Source: Stentor coeruleus (lineage: Eukaryota > Ciliophora > Heterotrichea > Heterotrichida > Stentoridae). Taken from it: DNA of 47,725 nt. The notes below the pieces were generated by a model, which made no database searches, was not told the DNA's origin, and saw only the letters and a list, made by a program, of their open reading frames with translations. Every line of letters starts with the position of its first letter. The stretch's first letter is position 1. Location of the stretch: contig MPUH01000529.1 in assembly GCA_001970955.1 (NCBI GenBank), forward strand, positions 1 through 47,725, in the 5' to 3' direction. Both the position numbers and the translations under genes were made by a program. Positions 30,311 through 41,100 of this stretch are shown here, in pieces.

Positions 30311-32122
30311 CTATACAATTGCCTTAAGAGCCTTCCTCCTATTTTCATTATCCTCAAATAGCATTTCTATAAGTTTTCTAAGTTCATCAATTGTAAACAA
30401 TCCTTGATACTCCCTCCTCTCATAAGCTCCAACTATATCCTTCAACCTTCCTTCAATAATCTTCAATAAACTTTCAAGCCTTATCCAATTTTTACAAAAA
30501 TCCACAGGACGTTCTCCTTCAAAAACATCTCTAATTTGAAAAATCCTATTAAAAAACTTCTTCAAATTAAAAATCTCGTTTTCATAAATATCTTTAAGTT
30601 CCATAATTTTATTTGATGTATCCGATATAAGTTCATCTATTATAAGCCCAAAAATCTTTTGATATACTTTTTTGCTTAAGACTTGTTTTATTTGATGTGT
30701 TCGTATCCAATCAAGTGTTTTTTTAAGTGAAGATTCCTGTTCCGAGAATTTTCCTTTGAAATCTTTAAAGTCAATAAAAGCTGTTTTTTCTTTGATTTCT
30801 CTTATGCATTCATATGTAACATCAATTAAAGCTTCTTTTTTCTGTTTGTTTATAAGTGCTATGATGTCTTGGAAATCAGTTAAATAATGTAAATGAGTTG
30901 GTATATTTTGAACTGAATCTGATATTTTTATTAATTCATTAGCGAAATGATCTAAATCAGCACAGTATATGAGGATTGTATAGAAAGAATCAGTTGCTTG
31001 CATAGGTCTTAAAGCTTGATATAATATAGATCCTTCACGAACTGTATATAAATTCTGTACCAATGCATATTCTGAAGTTTCAATATTGTTTATGGTTTTT
31101 TGTAATATGTATAAGTAACTATCACAATTTTCACTTATTGTTTGTTTATTTGTACGGATTTCATTTATTATTGGCCCTTCAAGAAATCTTTTTAATTGCT
31201 TGAGTGTCATACTTTTTGTTATTAAAGCTGAAGTCTCTTGGCAATTGTGTAGAATATCAACATAATCTCTTGGGACAGGAAAGTTCATCTCATTTAAAAA
31301 AATTAATAGCTTTTTGGATATTGATATAGACTCTTCTTGAAGCTTTTTATTCCCAACACATATCACAGCCTGTTCTTTTACAACTTTTTCAATCACTTTC
31401 TCTAGTTTTGTGTCCATTTCTCTTGTCCTGAAAAAGAAACTACTCAAAAATTGTATAAAAACCTCGATATTATTCACTTTTTCAGCAAACCTTGTCACTT
31501 CTGTTTTTTTCACTTTTAATAAAGACTTATCCTGTAGTATTTTAGTGTCGATTTTCATACAAATTGCGTTTTCAAAGCACATTTCAATCTCTTCTTCAAG
31601 TTTCTTTTCAGTTTTATGCCAAATCTTCAAAGTCTTCAAATACTCAACAACAGCCTTCATCCCTTTACCAATGCTAATCCCTTGTTTATTTATATCAACT
31701 TCCTTCTTCCAAGTTTCTTCAACCATATTCTCAAGTTCTTCCCTTTGTTTTTTCAACTCCTCTCTAATATCTTCAATAATTTTACTACGTATTAAAGGTA
31801 ATGATAAAACAAAATCCTGGTTTTCTAGAAACCCAGCATAAAAACTCTCAAGATTATCCTTACAAACATTGACAATTTTCTTATACCCATTATCCAAATG
31901 TAAAGCTAAAGCCCAAACTTCACATGCTTCTTGATTAATTCTTTCAAGATCATCAACATATCTTAACCCAAGACCCAACTCATTAAGTTTATCACAAAGT
32001 TCGCATGTAATTTCAACTGCTTGTCTTGTTTCAGGATTATCTTCTATTAAAATCCTAGATAAATTCCTTTCTAATTCACTCTTCCTACGCTCATAACCTA
32101 GAACCAAGGCTGATATTTCCAT
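30311..32122 (-). CDS. ZW10: ZW10 homologue (Dsl1/RZZ tether subunit)
   Basis: 603 aa from the ATGG at 32122 (MEISALVLGYERRK); an in-frame ATG at 32209 would overlap the neighbouring gene and is rejected. The N-terminal half is coiled coil/helical. The C-terminal 160 residues carry the ZW10 pattern: LSKKVYQKIFGLIIDELIS, CKNWIRLESLLKIIEGRLKD, then LFTIDELRKLIEMLFEDNEN and RRKALKAI, which line up with the end of animal ZW10. ZW10 tethers Golgi-to-ER vesicles (with RINT1/NAG) and, in animals, works at kinetochores with ROD and Zwilch. The tethering role is the safer guess in a ciliate. Ends TAG. Its start codon is 8 nt from that of the TPR gene. Confidence 0.78.
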   Translation of the reverse strand: MEISALVLGYERRKSELERNLSRILIEDNPETRQAVEITCELCDKLNELGLGLRYVDDLERINQEACEVWALALHLDNGYKKIVNVCKDNLESFYAGFLENQDFVLSLPLIRSKIIEDIREELKKQREELENMVEETWKKEVDINKQGISIGKGMKAVVEYLKTLKIWHKTEKKLEEEIEMCFENAICMKIDTKILQDKSLLKVKKTEVTRFAEKVNNIEVFIQFLSSFFFRTREMDTKLEKVIEKVVKEQAVICVGNKKLQEESISISKKLLIFLNEMNFPVPRDYVDILHNCQETSALITKSMTLKQLKRFLEGPIINEIRTNKQTISENCDSYLYILQKTINNIETSEYALVQNLYTVREGSILYQALRPMQATDSFYTILIYCADLDHFANELIKISDSVQNIPTHLHYLTDFQDIIALINKQKKEALIDVTYECIREIKEKTAFIDFKDFKGKFSEQESSLKKTLDWIRTHQIKQVLSKKVYQKIFGLIIDELISDTSNKIMELKDIYENEIFNLKKFFNRIFQIRDVFEGERPVDFCKNWIRLESLLKIIEGRLKDIVGAYERREYQGLFTIDELRKLIEMLFEDNENRRKALKAIV

Positions 32123-32130
32123 ATTTTTAA
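32123..32130. promoter_or_regulatory. 8-nt spacer between divergent start codons
   Basis: The minus ATG occupies 32120-32122 and the plus ATG 32131-32133. Both have the ATGG context. Core promoters must lie inside the opposite coding regions, or one of the starts is used further downstream. Confidence 0.65.
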
Positions 32131-33948
32131 ATGGCAGATGATTTAGAAACTGAACTAATACGAGATACTCTACAAAGAAGAAGACAAATGAAACAAGAAG
32201 GCAATTCAAGATATAGAGGTGGGTCTGATGTTGATAATTTAATTAGAATTTGTACAAATTCTTTACAAGACAAAACCAATCCAAAAGCACTTTTTATTAG
32301 AGCTTCAAGTTTGATGAAAAAAGGCCTTTATGAAGAAGCTATAAAAGATTGTGAAGTTTTACTTACATCAGAACCTCATCATGCTGGTGCTTATTATCTA
32401 AGAGGTTGTGCTTATGAAAAACTAGGTGAACTTGATTTAAGCCTTCAGGATTATTCAAAAGTTTTAGAAATTGACCCTACACATATTAATGCTGCTTATG
32501 CTAGAGGAGCTTTACAGAATAAAAAAGGGAATTTCGCTCAGGCTATTGAAGATTATGCTATGGCTTTAGAAAGAGATCAGGAATTAAAACATTCACCAAA
32601 AAAACACCGCCCGGAAGGTATGAAAAATCCTATTCCAAGAATTAAAGAACGTAGTGGGAATGATAATATACCCAAAGAACAGAAAGGTTTAAAAGATACT
32701 GATAAAGAAGAAGCTGAAAAATATCATAGTTTAGGATATGCGGCAAGACAAGAAGGTAAATTTGAAGAAGCAATTGAATTGTATCAAAAAGCTATAAACC
32801 TCAATCCTTATCATTTTAAAGCACTTTTCAACTGCGCATTTGCTTATGATAAACTTGGAGAGTATAACAATGCTGTTGATTATTACACCTTAGCTATAGA
32901 AGCTGAACCAAATAATGCTTTTGCTTATTATAATCGAGGTATTTCTTTAGATAAAAGCGGTAATTATGAAGATGCTATAAAAGATTTCACTAAAGCTATA
33001 TCCCTTGAGCCTAAAAAAGCTGACTTCTATCACAACCGAGGTTTTGCTTATCGTAAACTCCAAGATTACCAAAAAGCAATTGATGATTATACTTTAGCTT
33101 TAAAATTCGACCCAAATCATTTTAAAGCACTTTATAATAGAGCATTTTGCTATGATAAACTAGACCGAATACGAGATGCAGAAAAAGATTATATGTCCGC
33201 TTTAGTTATCCAACCGAAAAATGTTAATGTTTTACATCATCTAGCAACACTTAAAGAAAAATCTGAAGACCTTGAAGGTGCACTTTCGGGATTTGAAAAA
33301 GTTCTTAGCTTAGATCGTAATTATGCTCCTTCATATAATGGTCGAGGTCTTGTATTTGAACGTATGCAAATGCATCAGGAAGCTTTAGAAAATTTTACTA
33401 TAAGTATTGATTTAGATCAAAACAATCCTATTTATCTGCATAATAGAGGATGTTGTTTAAGGAATATTGAAAGATTTGAAGAAGCTTTAGATGATTTTAA
33501 TAAAGCTTTAGAACTTGATTCAGAAAACCCGGTTATATATTCAAATAGAGGATTAGTATGGAGGAAACTTGAACAGTTTGATAAAGCTATTGAGGATTAT
33601 ACTAAAGAATTAGAATATGAAGGGGATATGGTAAAAGCGTTTATTAATAGAGCTTATTGTTTTGCCAAGATTATGAAATATGCTGAAGCAATTTATGATT
33701 ATTCTGAAGTACTTAAGATTGAAGAAAATAATATTCATGCGATTCATAATAGGGGGATTTCATATGAGAGACTTGGGGAGTATAATAAAGCAATTCAAGA
33801 TTTTAGCTTGGTTATTAAGCTTGATCAGAATAATGCTAATGCGTATTTCAATAGAGGCTGCTGTTATGATAATGTTGGAGAAGTAGATAAGGCTATTCAT
33901 GATTATTCGAGAGCGCTTGAGTTAGATAATACTAGGGAAAATTTATAA
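32131..33948 (+). CDS. Tetratricopeptide repeat (TPR) protein
   Basis: 605 aa made of about fifteen TPRs with clear A-x-x-x-R/N-G and Y/F-x-x-A-I-x-D-Y signatures (AYYLRGCAYEKLGELDLSLQ; AFAYYNRGISLDKSGNYEDA). Three repeats lie at about 45-150. A charged Lys/Pro/Glu linker spans about 150-190. An unbroken array runs from 190 to the end. The short N-terminus is acidic then basic. A protein-binding scaffold, with no catalytic domain. The regular repeats resemble those of ciliary-transport and co-chaperone scaffolds, but partners cannot be told. It ends in TAA, followed by a G/T-rich tail. Confidence 0.88.
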   Translation: MADDLETELIRDTLQRRRQMKQEGNSRYRGGSDVDNLIRICTNSLQDKTNPKALFIRASSLMKKGLYEEAIKDCEVLLTSEPHHAGAYYLRGCAYEKLGELDLSLQDYSKVLEIDPTHINAAYARGALQNKKGNFAQAIEDYAMALERDQELKHSPKKHRPEGMKNPIPRIKERSGNDNIPKEQKGLKDTDKEEAEKYHSLGYAARQEGKFEEAIELYQKAINLNPYHFKALFNCAFAYDKLGEYNNAVDYYTLAIEAEPNNAFAYYNRGISLDKSGNYEDAIKDFTKAISLEPKKADFYHNRGFAYRKLQDYQKAIDDYTLALKFDPNHFKALYNRAFCYDKLDRIRDAEKDYMSALVIQPKNVNVLHHLATLKEKSEDLEGALSGFEKVLSLDRNYAPSYNGRGLVFERMQMHQEALENFTISIDLDQNNPIYLHNRGCCLRNIERFEEALDDFNKALELDSENPVIYSNRGLVWRKLEQFDKAIEDYTKELEYEGDMVKAFINRAYCFAKIMKYAEAIYDYSEVLKIEENNIHAIHNRGISYERLGEYNKAIQDFSLVIKLDQNNANAYFNRGCCYDNVGEVDKAIHDYSRALELDNTRENL

Positions 33949-34376
33949 TATTTTTTTTTTTGGGTTGTGGGTTTGATATGCTGAGAAGATGGATTTGTAT
34001 GAGTTATAAGATGATGGTCTTGATAAGATTGGAATATCTACAATAAATATTTTTTCGTTTTTTTTATGAACTATTTAATCTTAGGTTTTTAAAAATATAA
34101 ACATATGTTTTACCTTTATAAAATATTGAAAAATTTCAAAAGTATAAAATTTACCTCAAAAAATATAGTGAAAAACTAAGTATCACATTCTACCTTTTTC
34201 AAATTCTAACATTTACAAATTCAATACCTCTCTTTCAATATTTTTTTATATCTCTTTATTAATCCTACAACCTTTTCCTAATTATCTTAATAATCAAAGC
34301 ATAGAATCATTTAAACTTTTAATAATCTAACTAAAAACCCTATTGAAATCGTTATCCTATCAGAGTTTATAAAAAT
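33949..34376. other. Intergenic
   Basis: G/T-rich just after the TPR gene (33950-34060) and A/C-rich before 34377, the usual tandem-gene pattern. No coding sequence seen. Confidence 0.45.
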
Positions 34377-34901
34377 ATGGAACCAGAAAAATATAGTTCG
34401 GATGAATTTAGGTCAAATGAATTAGATCCCGAAGAAAATAAACAATATTTTGCTTACTATGACGAAGTTCTATTGCATTCTTTCAATAAAGCATTTGCCT
34501 TAGAACATTTAAAAGAAGATGACTATGAACTTGATAACCTGAGACAACTGAAAATCCAAAAATGCCAGAAAATCATCCCAGTGATTGGTGGGTATATATC
34601 TTTAGCTGTTTTAGGTCATTTAAAGTTTTTAAACAAATATTTGGGTAAAGGCTTACACATAGGTAAATTTCTTTATTATTCCACAGTGCTTTTTTCTACT
34701 AATACTATTATAGGTAGAATGCTTTATGATGAACAAATACATTCACTTTCTAAAGCTTTGGCATTAAGATATGAACCGTTGTTGCTAGAACAAGATGAAA
34801 NTTCACTTTCTAAAGCTTTGGCATTAAGATATGAACCGTTGTTGCTAGAACAAGATGAAAATTTGAAAAAAGCTTTTAATAACTTTAGGAGTCTTAAATG
34901 A
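34377..34901 (+). CDS. Small membrane protein of unknown function; contains scaffold-join duplication
   Basis: Collapsing the 59-bp duplication around N34801 gives 154 aa; the duplication plus N is 60 nt and so keeps frame. The N-terminus is acidic (SSDEFRSNELDPEENKQYF). Two hydrophobic segments follow at about 63-82 (KIIPVIGGYISLAVLGHL) and 97-115 (FLYYSTVLFSTNTIIG). The tail is helical and polar. No family recognised; two-TM mitochondrial or ER proteins look like this. It is the only larger gene here that ends in TGA; the next in-frame stop is TAG about 28 codons later. Confidence 0.65.
   Translation: MEPEKYSSDEFRSNELDPEENKQYFAYYDEVLLHSFNKAFALEHLKEDDYELDNLRQLKIQKCQKIIPVIGGYISLAVLGHLKFLNKYLGKGLHIGKFLYYSTVLFSTNTIIGRMLYDEQIHSLSKALALRYEPLLLEQDEXSLSKALALRYEPLLLEQDENLKKAFNNFRSLK
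34742..34860. repeat. Scaffold-join artefact: 59-bp duplication around N34801
   Basis: 34742-34800 equals 34802-34860, with a single n between. It inserts 20 artefactual residues in the small membrane protein. Confidence 0.93.
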
Positions 34902-35136
34902 AAAAGTTTAGAGTTTTAGGTAATATTAGAATAAATTGGAAATATGATTTTTTTTGTGATTGGGATCAGAGTGTGAATATGATATAGTGAGCATATACTT
35001 GCTGTGATAATTATAACGATGGTGTAAGTCCATAATCCATGCAATTTACAAGTTATAATTTATCATAATTCCATTAAATCATACCAAAAGCCTCCAAACA
35101 CACAAAAAATCTCTATATTTTTATCATATACATTTA

Positions 35137-38100
35137 TTATTCTATTACATCTAAAGCATCCAAATTCACGCAATCCACATAAAATGACTGTTTCACTACT
35201 CCAATAGCCGGTACTTCAATCTTATTACTTTCTTCAAAAACAAACCCCCAAATCCCTCCACAACCTCCCAATTCCCAAAACCCCAAAACAAACCCTTCTC
35301 TGCTTCTACTTTCAATCATAACCTTAGTATCTTCACTACATTTAACCCTTCCAATACATCCATTACTTTCCATCTTATTAGCAATCAGCACATCAGGTCC
35401 CCAAATATCATATCTAACTATATTTGTCCCTATAACCCCAGCTATAATTTCTCCAGTATGTACTCCAATTCTCATATTAAGATTTGAAGAATGCTTTACA
35501 TTTTCTTCTTTAATAACCTCAATCATCCTATAAGCCATTTTCATAACATTTAAACACTCTTTTGAAGGATCCCTTTTTTGTCTTCTAACATGACCCATAA
35601 CAACATAACAGTCTCCTATTGTATGAACTTTATATACATCTAGTTCTACACATAGTTTATCAAACCTTGTAAACAAATTTGACAACATCCTGACGATTTC
35701 TTCAGGCTTTTTAGATGAACTCCAATCAGTAAACCCAACAATATCAGCAAAAATTAATGTCACCTGCATAAGCCTATCTGTTACAGATCTACCTTTTTCT
35801 AAATTATCAAGAACATGTGCAGGCATCATTTGTATTAGCAATGCTTCATTATCTTTGATTTCCTTATCTGCAAGCCAGTTCAGATTGTAATTTGCCCTAT
35901 CATTTCTTTCTTGGGTATAAATAGCTTTAAAGTTTATAATAGAAAACCCAGCAACAAGAAGAGCATTAGTCAAATGTAAAGATTGGTCATTAGTATTTAT
36001 AGCAAGGGCGATCCATGGGATAAAAATAAAAATATTAACAAAAATAACCATAGGAAAACTAGCAGCACTAGCATGATTTAATATGATGATTATATACATG
36101 ATCTCAAGGCCAATAATATCTGCAGGGAAATGTATATCTGCTCTTATATGTAACATAACAATACAAATCATAAGAACAAGGCATGATATAATTAAATATG
36201 GGTAATATCGTTTTGAATATATTCTTGAATGCAAAGATAATATTATAATAAGATAACCTGTGACTATACCTCGAAGTATAATCAAAGCTGTTGTTGTATA
36301 ATCATTTATAACAGACCATTCACATATTGAAAATATTGTCATAAGAAATATCGCACATGCGGCAATAAGTAGAGCTTGCATAATGCTATAATAATTATCA
36401 GTAAGTTTTTTCAATCTAAATTCTTTTTCTGGTTCAAGTTCTCTACAGCTTATACTCATTAAAGGATTATATTGTATCAAATTTGAGTCTTTTCTTTTAA
36501 GAAACTCGCTGTCCATGATCTTAGACGACCGGGCCAATCTTTTGATTTCTGATTTTTTATCTTCTTCTGATTGAGCTTCAGGGAAAAATGTGGAATGTGA
36601 GATCATGTTCATGTTTGTCCCAAAATTACTAGACCCAAAACCCCCTGCGATATCAGAATTATCAGGTTTGGCTTCATGAACTTTGTATACTTCAATATTA
36701 CCTTTTCCTTTTGCATAAACTAATCTTGGAGTAAATTCTAGATCTGTATATAATCTGAGAATTTGATAAGTGTTAGATGAAATTTGTATACTATTTGGAG
36801 AATCTAAAGTTGAACACATACGACTTGCTGTGTTAACTGTATCACCTACTAATGAAAATTGAGGTTTATGATAACCAACTACTCCAGCGGCAACATGTCC
36901 TGAGTTTATACCAATTTTTACTTGTAGGGTACTTCCGTTTTTTAGTTGGATACTGTTAACTTCTTGAATCATGGCGAAACCTAACTCGATTGTTCGACGA
37001 GCATGAGGCTGTCTTCGAAGGTGTTGAGGTAAATCTTTATCACTATCTTTCAAACCTGCACAGGCCATGTATGTCTTCCCAACAGTTTCTATTTTTGTAA
37101 CCCCAGCATTTTCACACAAAGCATCAAAACTACTAAATAACTGATCTAAAAAAGTTGATATCTCTGGAGGTGTATATTCTTTACAAATACTATCAAAATC
37201 ACAAATATCACAAAACAAAATAGTAACTTCGCCTTGATCATCTGCAATATATCTAACCCCTTCTTTAACTCGATTCCTAACAAAAGGTGGTAGCATAATA
37301 CTAAGTATCGATTGTATTTTTTCAACTCCTCTATGAGCTTTATTATGTAATTTATCTTGAATCCTTCTTGATATTTCTAGAAAATATCCTGCAACAGCTG
37401 AGGTTAAAGATATAGCTAAAACAAACACAATATTTGTCGCAGCTAACAAAGCTGCATCTTCTGGATTATATACTAAACTATACTCAGTAGATATTGAAAT
37501 AACAAAAAGAGTTATATTGAGGATATTAAGTACAAGTATATAAAACCAACCAACATTGAGTATAAGGAAAGTTACTGATGGAACTAAAGCTGTGGCTAAA
37601 ATGCTGGTTTTGCTAAAAGTGATTTCTAAAGTAAATTTGGTCAATAATGTTATGAATATAAGCAACAGTATATAAAACTTGTAGTTTTTTAGAAAATGTT
37701 CAGTCCATAAAAGAAATAACATTAGTGAACATGCTGCTGAGATAACTATTCTTGCTAAAGTGTAATCCATAGATACTTCCATAAGCAAAGCTCCAAATAC
37801 TGTCCAAAGTATTACCAAAAGCCACAAAAACGCTATAGTCCATTTAAAAAGCTTCAAATTACTCCTTATAAAATTCTCTGTAAACTTTTTTTCTATATGG
37901 GCAAAAACAAATTTTAGCGTAATTTTGCTCATAGCGAATTTCTCATCTTGGACTTTACTTTTCCAATTTGATGTATTCACATATAAATCCCCTAAAGCAT
38001 TTTTAAACTTCTCAAGTTTATCAACAAAAAGCATATTCAATGCAAAGCTCGATTTATACTTATTAAATTGTCTTGTTCCAAAAAATTCAATACAATTATA

Positions 38101-41100
38101 TAAAATATAGCTTGGGACAACACAAAATAATGACGTGAAAAAAATGTTAATCAAAGATATTGGCGAGGTTTGTAAAAAATACCCAATACCAAGAAGTTCA
38201 TCATTAGGGAATTTAGTCTCACCAACAATACAAATAAAAATGATTAAAAAAACAACAGATAAAAACTGAGATGTATAATAAAGCAAGCTATAACAATATG
38301 TTTCAATATAAATCTGTAAAAGAACTGATCCTACTAATGTGATATAAATAACAGTACCAAGTGAAATAAGATCTTCAGTACCTCCAAAAATTGTTAAGAT
38401 ATTAGGATATCCAACAAAAACAAGGATTACAAGTATAACACCTTGAAAAATCCCCATACCTAGGTATCTTAAAAGGTTTTTTATATTAAAAGCCATATCT
38501 TGAATACCGATTGTATAGATCTGAGGATGTGATTCAATTTTTTCATAAGGTAAATCCTGGTCAAAAATCCCAATGACTAGTATTGGAAGGCTTGTGAAGA
38601 AAAGATTAAAACCAATAAGAAGAGATGCATTAAAAACACTTGTACCTGAAAAGTTACATAAGAAAGTATATGCTAAAGTCACTAAAGTTAAAAAACAGTT
38701 TTTGTATAAGTATAAAAGTATTGCTTTAGAGAGTCGAGTATAATTCCAATGACCTTGTCCTAATAAGAGGATACTAAGTTCAGTAAATTTTCTTATTACT
38801 ACATCTGAGTAATTGTGAAGTAAAGAATCGTCACCATAGTTTATTGCTATGCCCACATCACTTGTTTGAAGCATACTGATATCTCCTTCTCCACTTCCAA
38901 TACTCGCGACTAGAGGTTTGAATTTTGTATTTTCTTTGAGGAGTTTGACGACATTGCCTTTGTCAATTGGCATAAGGTCGACAAAACATGCTGACTTAGC
39001 ACAAATAAGCAAGCACACAAGCAATTTTCTGCTGTCTAGATCTTTTAGTGCTACAAGAAACGTTTTTCTATCAATAACTACAGAATAATCAAGTTCCGAA
39101 GGTTCAAAAGATCGTGCCAAAATCAAATTCAACTCATTTTCCAAATCCGAATTTTTCCTATGTATAAGCTTATTCGACAACTCCTGCATAGATCTTTCAA
39201 TAAGCGTATCACTCTCACTAAACAAAGTTGACTCCTCACCTATACGACTTCTTCTACGTACTTCAATTTCCCCACCAGATGGGACAATATTAATCCCCCC
39301 TTGTTTAAAAATTAAACTTTTCGCAGCTTTAATAAGCACTTTTGTACAGCTATTTTCAGTATTTATCCCAACAAGTTCAACCACTTTTGAATCTGGTTCA
39401 ATAATCTCAGTTTGTTTAGCAACCAACAAAGTATTAGTTAATGTATCGCTTGAAACCATCCATATTTTCATCCCAGCTTTTTTCAATTGAGTTAAAGTTT
39501 CAACTGATCCTGGAAGCATTTCTTCACTCATTCCAGTAATCCCAAGAAACTTCATGTTTTTTTCCATTTCTTTAAACATAGCTTCAATACGGCTTTCTGG
39601 GTTTAACAACGACTTTTTAAGCCTTTGGATTTTAGACTTAGTCTCCAATAAATTATCAGGTGTTATTTTTTTATAAGCTAAAATCATTGTCCTAAGTCCT
39701 CTTTCTTTCATTTCCTTCAAATTGTTTTTAATATCATACAAAGAATTATCAGAAATATTCAATAAAGGTAGCATAGCATCAGCTGCACCTTTGACATAAA
39801 GTACCCCTGTCCCTTCAGCTTCTTCTATTATCGACCGTGACTTACGTTTTTCATTAGTAAAAGGTCTATTCGCAACAATTCTATAATAGCTTTTGCTTCC
39901 ACTAGGTTCATGGGTTAATTCAATAAGGTTATTAGATGGGATATTTACTATAACTCCAAGATCTTTACATGCTTTAACTAAAGCGACTTCATCATGACTA
40001 CCATAAAATACAGAATTTCTTTGAAACAAACTATTGCTCATAGCTATACATCTAATAAAAAGCCATATATTAGAATACATTGACTCATCTATAAGCTCAT
40101 TTTTAAGCTCAGGAAAAGTTGATATTGTCGACCCTAAATGTTGTCGAGCTGAAGTACCTACAAGGTAAGTATTTGTATCAAAAGCAGGCTCAATATCTTG
40201 TCTTAAAGACGATAAATTATAACTTTCTTCATATTTTTTCTCTCCAATAATACAAGTTTTTAATAAAAGATGATTTGAAGTCAGGGTGCCAACTTTGTCT
40301 GTAAGGAGAAAGTCAACTTGGCCAAGGTTTTCATTGACCGTTTCATTATTAAAAACTATACCTTTAAAGTTCCGAGAAAAAAAATAGTTCTGAGCCAAGC
40401 GGATTATGTCTATTACCATAAACAATGATATTGGGACTATATTGTTATATAATAAAGTAAAAGTAATCAAAGGCTCTAAAACTGTATAATTACTAATATT
40501 ATCCAAACCGATATAGTAAAATCCAATAACCGATAAAAAAACAACAATGACAAGGACTAGTAAAATATAAATAACCCATTTATTCACAGTTTTTTCCAAC
40601 TTACTCTGTTTTCTTTGTAGCGGAAAAGTATTCATTTGTATTTTCGTTTCTTTCCCACAATACGCCACCAAACCAATAATCAAACTTTCCCCTTTCAAAA
40701 TCCCCCCTCGAAACAGCACATTTTTCACGTCTATATCAATAGCCCCAGGGATTTTATCAAACTTAAAAGACCCTGAAAAAACACTATAATCCGAAGTTGG
40801 CTCAGCTAGCATAAGTTTTCCTTGGATTTTACCCATTTGTAATATCTCATGCTCCATGTTTAAAATCTTAGCAAATCTATCAACTGGGACTTTTCTTGCT
40901 AAACTTGTAAAACCTACTAATTGACTCATATCTAAAAAAATGCTTCCTTGCTTTTGTGAACTGACTATTATAATATCAGCAGGGATTGTTTGATTTTCTT
41001 TAATCATTATAAACTGCCCTACTAATATGTTTTCTGACTTCTGATTGACGAATTTTTCTCCATCCCAACAAGGGTATATCAGGTTATTGAAAATTTCATC

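Noticed and set aside
32123..32209. Upstream N-terminal extension of ZW10 (in-frame ATG at 32209)
   Set aside because: The added residues are a Phe/Leu/Val-rich shadow of the TPR gene's first codons; the ATGG start at 32122 is better.
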